Origin: Takifugu bimaculatus
Taxonomy: Eukaryota; Chordata; Actinopteri; Tetraodontiformes; Tetraodontidae
Direction: 5' to 3'
Assembly: GCA_004026145.2 (NCBI GenBank)
Contig: CP034984.1
Location: forward strand, 13,868,088-13,932,087
DNA length: 64,000 nucleotides
This document shows, piece by piece, positions 31,690 to 54,200 of this stretch. A model generated the notes under the pieces. The model did no database searches. It was not told where the DNA came from and saw only the letters and a list, made by a program, of their open reading frames with translations. A program made the translations under genes and the position numbers. Position 1 is the first letter of the stretch; each line of letters starts with the position of its first letter.

Positions 31690-33001
31690 AGAGGCAGCGG
31701 GATGATCCCGCCCCCGCCCCCCCGCAGAAGCGCCTCGCGGTCGTCTGGTTCTGCTCGCCTCATTTGCACAGTCGACTCGTTAGCAGCCATAAATATGGTG
31801 GTTCTGAATATTCATGACGGCCTGGAAAACAAGAACCTCGGCGAGGAGGCGCCTGCAGGATCCACCCGGTGTTTAACGAGCTTCTTTAATTGAACACGGA
31901 GCCTAAAACGGATCTGAGAGCGTCCGGGGTTGCTGAGCTCCCAGCGAGCTCGCGTGGGTCCGGCAGCTCCAGGACCTGGCTGTGGTGGACCTGGACCTCC
32001 TCCAGTCCCAGAGCCTCCTGGGTAGATGCTTACGGATCTGGTTCTCTACTCGCTCTCCCCCAGCTTCGTCGCTAATTGCTCGCTAAGAGCTGCGGAGACT
32101 GGAGCCTCGTTATCACCAGCTGAGCTGATAGCTCATGTAGCTACGATGCTACCGCTGCACTTTGTTAGCGTCGTTTGGTCTGATGACCCCTGCAGTGGGA
32201 TGAAGGTGGCTCCTGGTAACGTCAGCTAACGAGATGGAAGCTTTCAACTTGAAGACGAGAAGGTGCGAGTGGAGGGGGCGGAGCTATGGAGCTCGGCGTG
32301 GTGTCAGCGACGTGGTGCAACAAAAACAGATTCAGAAATGCGCAGCAGAAAGTCGGGGATTTACTGGGATAGAACCCAACGAGAGGCGCTTCTGTTACAC
32401 CCACTTTGAGCCAAGATTTGGGTGTGAAGCCTCTGTGGACGCTAGCGTCCAGCATTTAGCTGCATCATCAGAAAACGGCACCTGTTAGCTTAGCATTCTA
32501 GCCTGTTGATAGTTTAAACATCAATTCACAATTCAGTCTGGACTGTCGGGTCACGCTAACCCACCCGTTAGCATGGTGAACCTGCGAGGTTCTGTGAGCA
32601 GGCGTGGACGATGGAGCGGGAGCAGCGTGGAGGGTCTGAGCGCCGCCGTTGTGGGGGGGTCTGAGCGTTCTCCACTGAGTCGTTCTGGATCGCTGACCGA
32701 TGGAGGAATAATGAGGTTGGCAACGGTGCTGCGAGCTGGTGACTGAGGCTAGAAATGAGTTTGGCTCGCCGACGCTGCAAAGTAAAACAAAGCGGATCCT
32801 GAAAAACTGCCCGAATTAGCATCCAAAACCAAAGACGGACGAGAAGAGAATAAACCTCGACGCACAGATTTAAATAAACTTGGAGCGGTTGTGAAATTCC
32901 TCAGTTCACAGAAGAGAAACGCTAATTAGCAAATGTTTTAGCATGTTTCATGCTGCAGTTAAAACGAACAGATTAACAAAAGGCGGCACAGCGGCGCAGT
33001 A

Positions 33002-33043
33002 GTTAGCACAGTTAGCACAGTTAGCACAGTTAGCATTTTCCCT
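33002..33043. repeat. 11-bp AGTTAGCACAG repeat, about 3.5 copies
   Basis: A small tandem array in the geneless stretch. Confidence 0.88.
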
Positions 33044-33401
33044 CACAGAGCGCCTTAAATCAGGTTGTTTCTACAGTTCTCTAAAGTTTCTCATGATTTT
33101 TGTTGCCATGCTTGAGTTAGCTGCTAGCCGTTGTCAGCTGTGATAGCTTTACTCTCTCTCCTGTCATGCATGCGTAGAACAGCAGGGGGCGCACTAGCGC
33201 TCGGCTATTGCAGCGTATATAAGGACCGGCAGACGCTGGCGTTAGCCAGGTTTAGTCACATGACATCGTGTTCAGGATCAGAGGAGGAGGTGAACGAGGT
33301 GCTGGGACGCTAACACAGCCAGGGAAGTGTCACACTGTTTATTAAAGCAACACAACGGGGATTTTACCAAACGGTCCTGGTTGGCCGTCGTGTTGCCTCG
33401 C

Positions 33402-33745
33402 ACACACGCTGACACACACACACACGCTGACACACACACACGCTGACACACACGCTGACACACGCACACACGCTGACACCCACACACACGCTGACACACA
33501 CACACACGCTGACACACGCACACACGCTGACACACACGCTGACACCCACACACACACACGCTGACACACACACACACGCTGACACACGCACACACACGCA
33601 CACACGCTGACACACACACACGCTGACACACACACACATGCTGGCACACACACACACGCTGACACACACACACACGCTGACACACACACACACGCTGACA
33701 CACACGCTGACACCCACCCACACACACACTGACACACACATGTGA
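33402..33745. repeat. (CA)n CGCTGACA minisatellite
   Basis: About 340 bp of CACACACGCTGACA units of variable length (14-24 bp). Cys/Val frames on the minus strand are artefacts. Confidence 0.95.
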
Positions 33746-34484
33746 CACACAGCACATCTCCCTGTAATTAAATCCTTTGTCTTCCACCTGTGTAACAGAA
33801 GCACAAATCCTGGTGATTACAGCTGCAAAAGAGCAAAACAGGAAAACACACACACACACACACGCACACACACAACACACACACACGCTCCTGTGTTTCC
33901 CATCATGTTCTCTTTGGATCTTCCTGTCCTTGATTCGGCGTCCGGCTCCTCTCAGATCCGCTCAGATTCTGGCTGAGCTCCCATTTTAGTCTGTGACCTT
34001 TGACCTGCAGTGCACCGGCGGGACCACCAGGGGGGCCTGGGTGAGGTTAGCTGTCTAAACAGCTTTTTAAATGTTTCATGGGGGGGGTTGTTTTGGGAGG
34101 AGGATGGGGGGGGATCTTTCCATAACAGACATGGAAAGATTGATGAGCTGGGATGTTTTGTGCGACAGATGGTTGTCACGGCAGCGTCTCCACAGACCGA
34201 GCCTCACTCAGCCTTAATGAATCCAATTAGAGAGATGAGTCCATACATCAGGACCAAAGTGCTGCTGCTGCTGCTGCTGCTCCTGTTTACGGATCCACAC
34301 ACGGAGCCGCACAGAACCAGCGAGCTCTTCGTGTCTGGGAACGTCGGGACGTCCCAGCAGCCAGAACCCATTTAGAGCTTCAGCGTCGGTACCGGAGCGG
34401 TTTAGGTGACGTGGCTGCGTTTTTCTACTGTGTCGACCTGAGGAGGTAATCAGATGTGTGGATAACATTGATCCCCCCCACCAT

Positions 34485-34486
<2 letters not shown>

Positions 34487-34559
<73 letters not shown>
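34487..34559. repeat. (CA)36 microsatellite
   Basis: Perfect 73-bp run. Confidence 0.97.
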
Positions 34560-34561
<2 letters not shown>

Positions 34562-34873
34562 GAGCTAGCTTGTTTTAGAGCTACAGTCTTCTGAGCTGCA
34601 GTAGAATTACAGAATCATCCCGCAGCAGATCAGGTCTCCTTCGCATGACCCCCCCCCCCCACACACACACACACACACTCTTCGTTCATCCCAACAATGT
34701 CATGGAGCTCGCCCCCCCCCCCTTCATTACGCCCCAGCCTGCGGTGAAGGGAAGGTGAGCGAGGAGTAAGAGGTGCAGCGAGGAGTGGAAGAATCCCTCT
34801 GAGCGGTGGGAAATAATTGGGGTGAGGAAGAGCCGTGATGTTTGGAGACGGATGTGGATGGTGCTGGGGGGGG

Positions 34874-34934
34874 GTGTGTGGGTGTGTGTGTGTGTGTGTG
34901 TGTGGGGGTGTGTGTGTGTGTGTGTGTGTGTGTG
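34874..34934. repeat. (GT)n microsatellite with GGGG break
   Basis: About 60 bp, flanked by G homopolymers. Confidence 0.93.
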
Positions 34935-35192
34935 GGGGGGGGGGTGTATGCTGATGCAGGAGTAATGCAGTGGGGGGGTTATTAAGAACACGTCTGTCTG
35001 TGTGAGGACAGCTGGCCTGGCAGGAGAGAGGGACATTATTAATGAAGAGTCCCCTCTACAGGTGATCACAGCACACGGGGTCAGAGGTCAAGGCTGTCAG
35101 AAGGACTTACAGGAGAGGGTCCTCACAAGGGTAGCAACACTGTGTGTGTGAGGGCCAAATGCTGGAGCTAAAGTCTAAACTCCACCACTGAG

Positions 35193-35468
35193 GAAGTGGA
35201 GAGGAGGAGAGGAAGTGGGGAGAAGGAGAGGAGGAGAGGAAGGGGAGGAAGTGGAGAGGACGAGAGGAAGGGGAGAGGAGGAGAGGAAGTGGGGAGGAGG
35301 AGAGGAAGGGGAGGAAGTGGGAGGACGAGAGGAAGGGAGGAAGTGGAGAGGAAGTGGAGAGGAAGGGGAGGAAGTGGAGAGGAAGGGAAGGAAGTGGAGA
35401 GGAAGGGGAGGAAGTGGAGAGGAAGGGGAGGAAGTGGAGAGGAAGGGGAGGAAGGGAAGGAAGTGGAG
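35193..35468. repeat. Polypurine tract GGAAGTGGAGA/GGAAGGGGA
   Basis: About 275 bp of pure-purine 10-21-bp units on the plus strand; candidate triplex-forming DNA. Arg/Glu/Gly frames are artefacts. Confidence 0.94.
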
Positions 35469-35782
35469 TGCCGTTAGCGCGCTCTGACGGAGACGAGGTC
35501 ACTTTATCGGCAGGGATAAGCAGCCGCCGCTCCTCCTCCCTCGGCTGCAGTGCCAAGGTCACGGCAAAATCTACCGCCGATGGAGGATGGAGGCGGAGCT
35601 AAGGGGGCAGAGGGGATGGCGGGGGCGGCGGCGGAGGGGAGGGTGGAGGCGGAGCTAAGGGGGCAGCGGCGGAGGGGATGGTGGGGGCCTTTAAAACCCA
35701 TCTGACAGCAGCACCAAGCATGAAATGAGTGATTTTCTGGGGAAACGTCCACCGGAGTCACGCCGACTCTTCTTCAGTCAAA

Positions 35783-35787
<5 letters not shown>

Positions 35788-35813
<26 letters not shown>
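35788..35813. repeat. (GGC)n trinucleotide run
   Basis: About nine GGC/CGG triplets in a short GC-rich patch. Confidence 0.88.
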
Positions 35814-37025
35814 CTCCATTCCAGGCCCTGCTCAGATGTTTGGACCACTGTGCGACAGTAATTCCCCGAGACGGCTGGAGGCTCGCTGGTGACATTTTCA
35901 CACCTTGTAATCTGTTAATAAGACGGGTTTGGACCCACTGAACCGGCCGCGGTAATTGAATCCTTTCATAAAAGCGGGACTTCAAACCGCCGCCGAGCTC
36001 CGGGAGGCCGATAAAGGTCGGGAATTACGGGGAGCGACGTTCCGCCGTTAACGCTCCTCGTCGGGAAGAGAACAAACAGCATTTTATTTCTCCTTCCAGG
36101 CTCAGATTCGGGTTTCTGAGGCTCTGAACAGACGCTGGATCAATAAGTTGGTTATTAACTGGTATTAATGACAGATGTTCCAGATGTTTCCCCTTCAGAA
36201 CCACACAGCCGCCTCTCTTTACGAGTCCTTCTGGAAAAGAACAAAGCTGTTTGGACCAGTTACTTCTGTCCGCAGTAAAATTAAGATTCCACTTAATTAT
36301 GTGGTGGCAGTGAAAAAACGCACTGGATCAGATCTGACTGGGACCGGTCGGTCCATAGTGGGACCGGGTCTGAACCGGAATCACCTGAATCAGCTTCTCT
36401 TTGCCCCTTTGATGACCTGACTTCTGCTTTGATCTTTGTGCTGAAGCAACGCGCCTTCATTCATCACGTCTCTGATTAGTTCGTATCAGGCGTTGCTCTT
36501 TTAACGGCCCAGAACCGCCCCGCCGAGTGGCTGGGTCAGAACTTCCCTGGACTAACCACCTCTCAGCTACCAGTGTGGTTCTGTCTTTGTGACCCTCATA
36601 GTTGTAGTGTTTGAGCCAGCTCCTGACCCTGACCCAGCCATCCCAACTAACCCTGGACCTGGACATAAACCCAGTTCTGACCCCGGTCTAAAAACCCAGT
36701 TCTGACCTGGTGAGAACGAGCCAAAATGTCCTCACTTCACGAGTAAAATTAGGATTTAGGTACTTATTATGTAGCAAGTACGAAAACACACACACACACG
36801 CTCTCTCTCTCGTTGCAGATCATCTTCGTTCTAATCAGATTTAATCCAGATTTATCATCATATTTGAATTTAAATGAATATTCCACATCACTGTTCCATC
36901 AAAGACAAAAACGTCCCTTTGATTTTTATTTGTTCTGTTTCTGTCTGAGCGTGAAAATGTTGAACTTAGCGCGATGTTTTATGCAACCAGGAGAGCACAA
37001 AAGGTGGCATCATGTGTTGTTACTG

Positions 37026-37401
37026 CTGAGACAGGAAGTGAGGGGCTGAGACAGGAAGTGAGGGGCTGAGACAGGAAGTGAGGGGCTGAGACAGGAAGTG
37101 AAGGGCTGAGACCGGAAGTGAGGGGCTGAGACAGGAAGTGAGGGGCTGAGACAGGAAGTGAAGGGCTGAGACAGGAAGTGAAGGGCTGAGACCGGAAGTG
37201 AGGGGCTGAGACAGGAAGTGAGGGGCTGAGACCGGAAGTGAAGGGCTGAGACAGGAAGTGAAGGGCTGAGACAGGAAGTGAAGGGCTGAGACTGGAAGTG
37301 AGGGGCTGAGACAGGAAGTGAAGGGCTGAGACAGGAAGTGAGGGGCTGAGACAGGAAGTGAAGGGCTGAGACAGGAAGTGAAGGGCTGAGACAGGAAGTG
37401 A
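37026..37401. repeat. 20-bp minisatellite, about 19 copies
   Basis: Very regular units of GAGACAGGAAGTGAGGGGCT, with A/G (AGGG versus GGGG) and ACAGG/ACCGG variants in no obvious order. GGAAGT is an ETS core, so the array offers about 19 potential ETS sites. Minus-strand Ser/Pro/Phe frames are artefacts. Confidence 0.96.
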
Positions 37402-38416
37402 GGAGTGGAAACCTTGACTGAGGCTTCCAGGCCACCATACCGTCCGGGTCTGATGGGCAGACTGAGCAATCAGGGGTTCTGGTGGGGGGGCGAGGTGAGC
37501 CGAAGGAAGCCAGAACGTCCCTGAGCTGCTATTATCTCTGCTCAAAAAGGTTAATTTAATCATCCACAAGGGTGCAAATCTAAAAACGGCAGCAGCAGCT
37601 CGGCGCCGAGGGGCTAAAGACGCTCATCTGTCAACATCAGCGCGGCAGCAGAACACATCCGTCTCTGACATCGGCACGTGAACGCCCGCGCACGTGCACG
37701 CACGCACGCACCAGCGGCACTCACGCAACATGGCTGCTGTCGCCATGGCTACGGCCAACGCCGCTCAGGGGTTCGTTCTCATTAAGCGGTTAATTACCTG
37801 CTGTGGAAATGTTTTCCACCCTGGGCCGACGAGGTCGTTGTCACGGAGACGGCAAAGTCACTGTTCACTGTCGGGCTCAGATTTATGTTGCACCTGTTTC
37901 GGGTGACCTTTGACCTTTCACGCCCCACTATAAATGCTACTGATGCAAACAGGAAGTGACCCAAATCCAGGGCCGCTGGTTCCGGCCCTGCTGGGTCTCG
38001 GCTGATAAACATGATCACAATAACAACAACGCTAACTTCCTGCGGCAGCTCAGCGGCTCCACGGGCCCGTTTGTGTTCTGATTCCCTCTTCACAGGAGCC
38101 GATCCGGTCTAATGGGCCGTTTAATCTCTCCCCCCTCTCTCCCTCTCTCCCCTCTGTTCTCCCTTTTGCCCCCCCCCCTCTGAAATGGAGCGTGCGACTC
38201 ACTCAGTGGAGATAACAGAAGCTCCATTTTGCTGCTAAGAGGCTAATTTGTGAACTCGTAATTCTCACCCGGCCATGACGGTGCTGATTGGTTCTTTTCT
38301 GGCGCGTTCAGACAGACGGGTTCTGTTGGACCTGAGAGTTCCCCCACACTCACCCAGAACATGAAGTTTGAGCCGCTCGGGGCTCCTGAGGACCGGCCAA
38401 TCATGGTACAGGGTGT

Positions 38417-38442
38417 GTGTGTGCGTGTGTGTGCGTGTGTGT

Positions 38443-38475
<33 letters not shown>
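38417..38475. repeat. (GT)n microsatellite
   Basis: About 59 bp with GC and GA interruptions; a second CA run lies at 38595-38620. Confidence 0.94.
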
Positions 38476-38476
<1 letters not shown>

Positions 38477-39101
38477 TGGGTCCTGACAGCGTACACAGAG
38501 CTGGCACATGGCTGCCCCCCCCACCACCCTCAGTGGTGTCTCCCACAGTAAACGTTGACTCACTTTGTGTGTGGATTTTCCCATGAGATTCAGGACACAC
38601 ACACACACACACACACACACCACAGTTCAGTGGTGCAGAGCCAATCAAAGCCAGGACACAGTAACAGAGTGTTCATTGTCTCGTAGAGATAAAAATGTGG
38701 CCAAATTTAATGAAATGTTGTATCATTTTAGCCAACAATGACGCTACACAACTCAAATAAATTCTGGAGAGGTTGGAGAGGAAGGGGCGGTTCCCGGATG
38801 GACCAGTCCGTCCTGGTGGGGCTTCCTGTCACATCTGCAGGTGAGGTATCAGCAAACGCCGTTAGCATTTAGCATCAGAGTTAGCTCACGCACAACCTGA
38901 CAGCTCCTCCTCAGATTTACAGACTGGCCGCATCATAAAGCCGAACGCCCCGTGGATTAGCATTAGAATCCATCGCAGTTTGTTAGCACAGGTCCGAGTT
39001 TGGGGACCTCGGCCTGTTTAATCTCCTCCGAACAGAACCTTTTGCTCATTTATCATAAACTAGGCTAGAGGATAATCTGGGAGTTTAAGGACACTTTACT
39101 G

Positions 39102-39201
39102 NNNNNNNNNNNNNNNNNNNNNNNNNNNNNNNNNNNNNNNNNNNNNNNNNNNNNNNNNNNNNNNNNNNNNNNNNNNNNNNNNNNNNNNNNNNNNNNNNNN
39201 N
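39102..39201. other. Assembly gap, exactly 100 N
   Basis: A round 100-N run is the usual placeholder for a gap of unknown size between contigs. The right side starts inside a klc1 coding exon; the left side has no klc1 exon. Confidence 0.98.
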
Positions 39202-49160
<9,959 letters not shown>

Positions 49161-49917
49161 AGGCCGTGAGAGCCACTTCCTGTCCTGACCCTCGGCTGTC
49201 GGTGTGTGTGAAACGTTGCCGACTATACAGTTTCTGGGTATTTGACACTGATTTGGGGTGTTTGTTCCTTTTTAATGAGTACAACTGGAGAAATAGTAGG
49301 AGAGAAATCACGATTCATCCTTTTAATCAGGAGGTGGTTTGTAATTTTAGCTGTTTTTGATGTCACTTCCTGCCTGTGTAGTTAAGGTAAAGTGGATGTC
49401 GCCAAATAACGATTAACATTAAATCATGAAGAATGTTTGATTTGTGTTTTCACATAACCTGAATGTAAAGTCAAAGGAACCGAAAAAGACACCATCTATG
49501 CTGAGGATCTTATTGTAGGAACATTTCTTTCATTTCTACCCAGCCGAACAAGAGTTTGAATCAAATGTTTAAATTATTGGTGATAAAGTTCTGCTGTTTT
49601 TTCTCTCCCACTTGAATTTGCACTGACAGAGTTGTTTGGTTTCACCTGATGAACTTTAACTCGACTGTTTTTTAAACTTTAAACGGATCCACCGGCTTTT
49701 TTAGGTCCTAAAGTGACATTAGCATACATTATTGTCTCCTCACCGGACTGTGTATTGGGCCATCTCAGCCCGCCTTTGGTGAATGTCGTCATTGATTGTC
49801 CCCACATTTTAAGACCAAATATGTACATAATGTATATTTTATATACATTTTTCACTTGGAACAAAATATCTTCATCATTCAGTCATTTCGTTTTGTTCAT
49901 AAACGAGCGTGTGTGGA

Positions 49918-50010
49918 GAAAACTACACTACCCAGAATTCCAAAGCGCCACCGAGCCTCTGATTGGTGGATTCACTTCTGGCTCGGCCCGTTGGCGGCAA
50001 ACATGTTTTT
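49918..50010. promoter_or_regulatory. ZNF143-like site plus CCAAT box, orphan promoter patch
   Basis: ACTACACTACCCAGAATTC (49922-49940) closely resembles the ZNF143/Staf site ACTACAATTCCCAGAATGC. A reverse CCAAT box (TGATTGGTGG, about 49959-49968) and a GC-richer stretch follow. No exon is attached. Confidence 0.4.
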
Positions 50011-51022
50011 CAGCGTTTGAAATCTGGTTTTCTGGAGAAAATACAGTACAACAAAGTTTCTGTGTGATTTTTAATCATTCTGCCGGCAAAATATCTTTTT
50101 AAAAGACTGACCTGGACGCTTGTAACAAAGGTTCAGTTCAATTTAGTCGACATTTTATGGAATTTAAGTTAATATTCATCAGACATTGTCGGCAGATTTT
50201 AAGCAACACTGTCCTATTTATCAGCTGCTTGAAGTTTCATCTCTTTTTTAAACATTGTTTTTGATTATTAGCTGCGTTGGTTCTGATCGGTTTTGGACCC
50301 ACACAGGTTCGATCCGACTGTTATTGACATTTTGAATTGTGCTGTTCTGTGTTTACGTTTGTTGTTTGTCAGTGATGCGTGTTTGTGCTCTGGTTCATCT
50401 GAGTTCGTCAAAAAATCAGAATTTCTCTTCAAGGGTCAATTTAGTGGCACATGAAGGCCAAACAATTCTCAGGAACTTCACACATACACACACACTTGTG
50501 TGAAATTAGACAGTAAAGTTTTGTCTTTGACGAATTCTATTTAAGTGAAGTTGAAAACATCAAAGAAAATTCAATATCAGATCAAAGCTTCAAATGTATA
50601 ATGTATATTTGCATTCACCACAAATTTGAATTAAAAATATTTATAGAGACGTGGTGTGAAACAGGATTGTCATCTTTTTTATTAAAGAAAAATAAATAAA
50701 AAGAACTCTCTATTTTTGTCCTTAATCCTCATGAGTCTTAAAAACTAGAAAAGTCAAATGATGTCGCCAAAATGTTAAGAAAAAGATCAAAAGAAATTAG
50801 AACCAGTAAACTCAGACAACGGCTATTATTTATTCCTTTCATTTTTTGAAACTTTCACCTTGGCTCCACAAGTCTTATCAAATCACTTTGCACAGATTCT
50901 CATTTAATTTACATCAGAAAACAATTTCAAAACTCATCAAAATCTGATCCAATTCAAGTTAACTTGTTTATATAAGTTTAATATGTTGTCCAACTATGGT
51001 GGGTTATCACTGAACGGAAAGC

Positions 51023-51028
51023 AATAAA
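51023..51028 (+). terminator. Candidate poly(A) signal of klc1
   Basis: AATAAA in the context GCAATAAAATCATT, the last plus-strand signal before the zfyve21 promoter. Confidence 0.4.
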
Positions 51029-51149
51029 ATCATTAATCATCCAAAAAAATATATTAAAATGAAGTAATAAGCAGTTTTTAATGGGAACAGTGGAGACAAA
51101 CGTTTGTTTTTGTCATAGTTGGACTTTAATTTCACTGGGACAAGATATC

Positions 51150-51290
51150 AAAACCAAGCGCCGAGTCAACCACGTGACATCAACTCTGCGCCCCGATTGG
51201 TTACCGCCCCTGTCACTCATTGGCGGGGGTGTGTCTACTCCATGGTTGGGAGGCTGGAGTACAGCGACGAGAAACAGCTGCTGAAGCGAA
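51150..51290 (+). promoter_or_regulatory. zfyve21 promoter
   Basis: Just upstream of the zfyve21 ATG are an E-box/CLEAR-like element CACGTGAC (51171-51178), two inverted CCAAT boxes (GATTGG 51195-51200; CATTGG 51219-51224 region) and a GC box CCGCCCC (51204-51210) in CpG-rich DNA. No TATA box. This is a typical housekeeping promoter. Confidence 0.6.
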
Positions 51291-54200
51291 ATGTCTTCAG
51301 TCCCTGACGGAAAAAAACTCGTGCGGAGCCCCAGCGGTCTTCGCATGGTACCGGAAAATGGTGCCTTCAACAGTCCGTTCTCCCTGGACGAACCGCAGTG
51401 GGTCCCGGATCAGGAGGTGAGTCCTGTGTGGGGGAATTTGACAGCGAGAACGATACGAGATCCACAGATAACAGCGTCAAGCTAGCTAGGTGATTGAAGG
51501 TTTTAACATCCGGTTGAGGTCCTTTCAAAACAAAGGCGCTATTGTTGGGGTTGTTTTTAGAACGTTGTCATTTCCGCACTAATATCTGAACTTAAAGAAC
51601 AACCACATACACAATCAAACTAAACATAAATTTAATTGTATTCCCTATATTCAGTATCTTAACTATCCGTCTATCGAGTCCGTCAGGGTATCGTAGCGAA
51701 CATGGACCTAATTCAAGGGCTTTTATTTGTTTCTTGAACTCTTCGACTTTCCGGTTTTTATTCCGGTAACTGCGAAAATTAACTACATTTTATGGCAGTT
51801 TGCCGTCGTCCTGGGCGTTCCAGGCACCATCAGCCTGGCAAACATTGTCCAGTAAATAGCTCATGAACTATAAACTGTCCGTCTGACGCAGATACGATGT
51901 TGGACTTGATTTTTATCTTTGATCTTGCGTCATCTGTCGGCTACGTGCGCACTTGAGCTAGTTTATTACCTTGGAGTAGCATTAAAAGGTGCTATGCTAG
52001 CCCTCAAGTAGTGTGTACTTTAACTTTATCTGGTTTGAATAAAGACACTGCCGGAGGCCAAAACAAAAAAAACTGTTTGTTAAAGTGGATCGTCCTCTAA
52101 AATCCTCTCCTTTCATAAGAGCAGACTGGAACTGCAGCCAGCAAAGTTAATAATTTCTCATCTGTTGCAGCAGATCTCTGTGATGGTGCTAATAAACTGT
52201 CTCATCTTGACTGAAGTGTAAGAAATAATCCCGAGTCTGAGTGCAACTTTCTGTCAAAGTCATCAAACTTTATTCAGATGATTCTGGTTCCGAAATGAGT
52301 GGAACTGAAAAATCGCTGAATGCGCTGGGCTTCATTGCGTAACATCCTGTTTTTCTCCGTTCCTTTGTGCCTCCAGTGTCCCAGATGTATGCAGTGTGAC
52401 TCCAAGTTCGACTTCATCAGGAGAAAGGTCCGTATTGTTTTCCGGCTGACAGCAGCTCTCAGCTGCAGCTCCTGTTGTTGGTTCTGTCGCAGGGTCGCTC
52501 CGCAGGCGCCTCCTGGCACAACAGCACGTCAGAACCGAGCCTCTGACCGCAGCCCCTCTAAACATCTGGGAGCATTAGCAGCAGAAACACGCTGGCTACC
52601 GCTAGACCTTCACACCTCCCACACCTTCAAGTTCCTCTCGATTACTTTCATCCCCTGTTTGAGTGACTTTTCCTCCAGTTCTCTGGAGCAACAGTTTGAA
52701 GTGATCTGATTGGTTGTGATTTAGTTTCCAGTGGAAAGTGTCAGAACAGAAACGGGGGGGGGGGGGGGGGATCGACACGCTGCAGTTTGTGCTGACGGAC
52801 TTCCTGTGTTTTCATCAGTCAGGAGAAAAACAACATGAACTTGGTCTTTTCCCGTCCCGCGTCTCCTTAGTTACACATCAGAATGTGCTGCAAAGTTTCC
52901 GCTGAAGTTTGAGACGGAAAGCGAGAGTGTTGGGGCGGCTCGGTGGGGGGGGCGGCGCTCGTTGATGGTGTCGTCCTGTTTCCTGCAGCATCACTGCCGG
53001 CGCTGCGGCCGCTGTTTCTGCAACAAATGCTGCAGCAACAAGGTGGCGCTGCCCCGCATGTGCTTCGTGGACCCGGTGCGACAGTGCGCCGAGTGCAGCC
53101 TGCTGTCCCAGAAAGAGGCGGAGTTCTACGACAAGCAGCTCAGAGTTCTGCTGGCAGGTCAGAACCGGCGTGAAGGACCCACCGGCTGTGTGAATGTTAC
53201 TGATTGGTGCTTTTATCTCAAAGGGGGAACCTTCGGCGTCACTTTGGGGACGACAGAGAAATCTGAAACCATGACCTGCCGCCTGTCCACCAACCACAGG
53301 TCAGTTCCAGGACCGTTCCAGGACCGTTCCAGGGTTCACAGGCGGGTTTGAGCAAAGAGCCGAGGACGTTTTCACCTGTTACAGCTGGGAAACTGTCTTT
53401 GATGTTTGCACCTCTTTGATGTTTGCACCTCTTTGATGTTTGCACGTCCCGCGCTCGTGGCTAAAATAGCCGCTGGCGTTCTCCCCGGCCCGGGCGCCAT
53501 CCCACCCGTCCTTCCTGTTGCTATTTTCGAGAGCCGGAATTTAAGCTGGGCAGCAGCAAACGTGTGCACGAGGTGACGCTCGCGAGCGTGGCGGCCTCAG
53601 TCCAACCCGCTTGTGTTGTGAACCGCAGATATCTGTTCCTGGACGGCGAGAGTCACTTCGAGGTGGAGCTGTCTCGCATCTCCAGCATGCAGATCCTGCC
53701 GGACGGGACGAGTCCAGGAGGTGAGACCTGACCCCCCCCTCCCCGGTCCCACAACACCCCCGAAGGTCTTGTGGTTCTGGTCTTTGGCTGCTTCCGTCAG
53801 ACGTTTCAGTTAAGATCAAAGTCAAAAGTGTAAAGTCGGAATGTGTGAGCAGCTTTTTTCCTCCTCCACTAACCAGCAGATGAATATCAGGATCTCGAGA
53901 CTGTTGCAGGTTCTGAGCACTAACAAACTGTTTCTTCTGTGCTGCCTCGCCGCGGCTCCGCCTCCTCCTCTTCTTCTTCTGTCTTCAGAGAGTGACGTTC
54001 ACACGTACACCAGTCTGCTGGACAGTCACGGTGAAGGTTAGCGCCTGTCTGATCTTCTCCTCACGCCATCGCAGCTCCTTTCCCTGTGTGAACGTGACCC
54101 CTGACCTCCTCCCTCTGTGTGACATAAGCCCCGCCCCTTCTCTCCTAATCAGTCGCCTGATTAACGGCAGAGAAACGCATTCACATTTGATCCATTAACG

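Larger units (their letters stand above)
26370..39101. other. Geneless repeat-rich stretch up to the assembly gap
   Basis: About 12.7 kb in which I recognise no protein exon on either strand. It is dominated by the microsatellites and minisatellites listed separately, with GCTAGC/TTAGC-rich unique segments between. In particular the coding 5' exons of klc1 (which should read MSTMVYIKED-like) are not here, although klc1 starts immediately after the gap. Confidence 0.55.
49161..51150 (+). other. klc1 3' UTR and klc1-zfyve21 intergenic region
   Basis: About 2 kb of AT-rich DNA after the klc1 stop, with no coding exon on either strand. AATAAA at 51023-51028 is a candidate klc1 poly(A) signal; others occur near 50690. 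A promoter-like patch lies at 49918-50010. XRCC3, which lies between KLC1 and ZFYVE21 in human, was looked for and is absent. Confidence 0.55.

Noticed and set aside
33402..33745. Possible CRISPR-like array
   Set aside because: Regular spacing is from a CA/CGCTGACA minisatellite; no unique spacers and the genome is eukaryotic.
37026..37401. Possible CRISPR array with 20-bp repeats
   Set aside because: Head-to-tail tandem units with no spacers.
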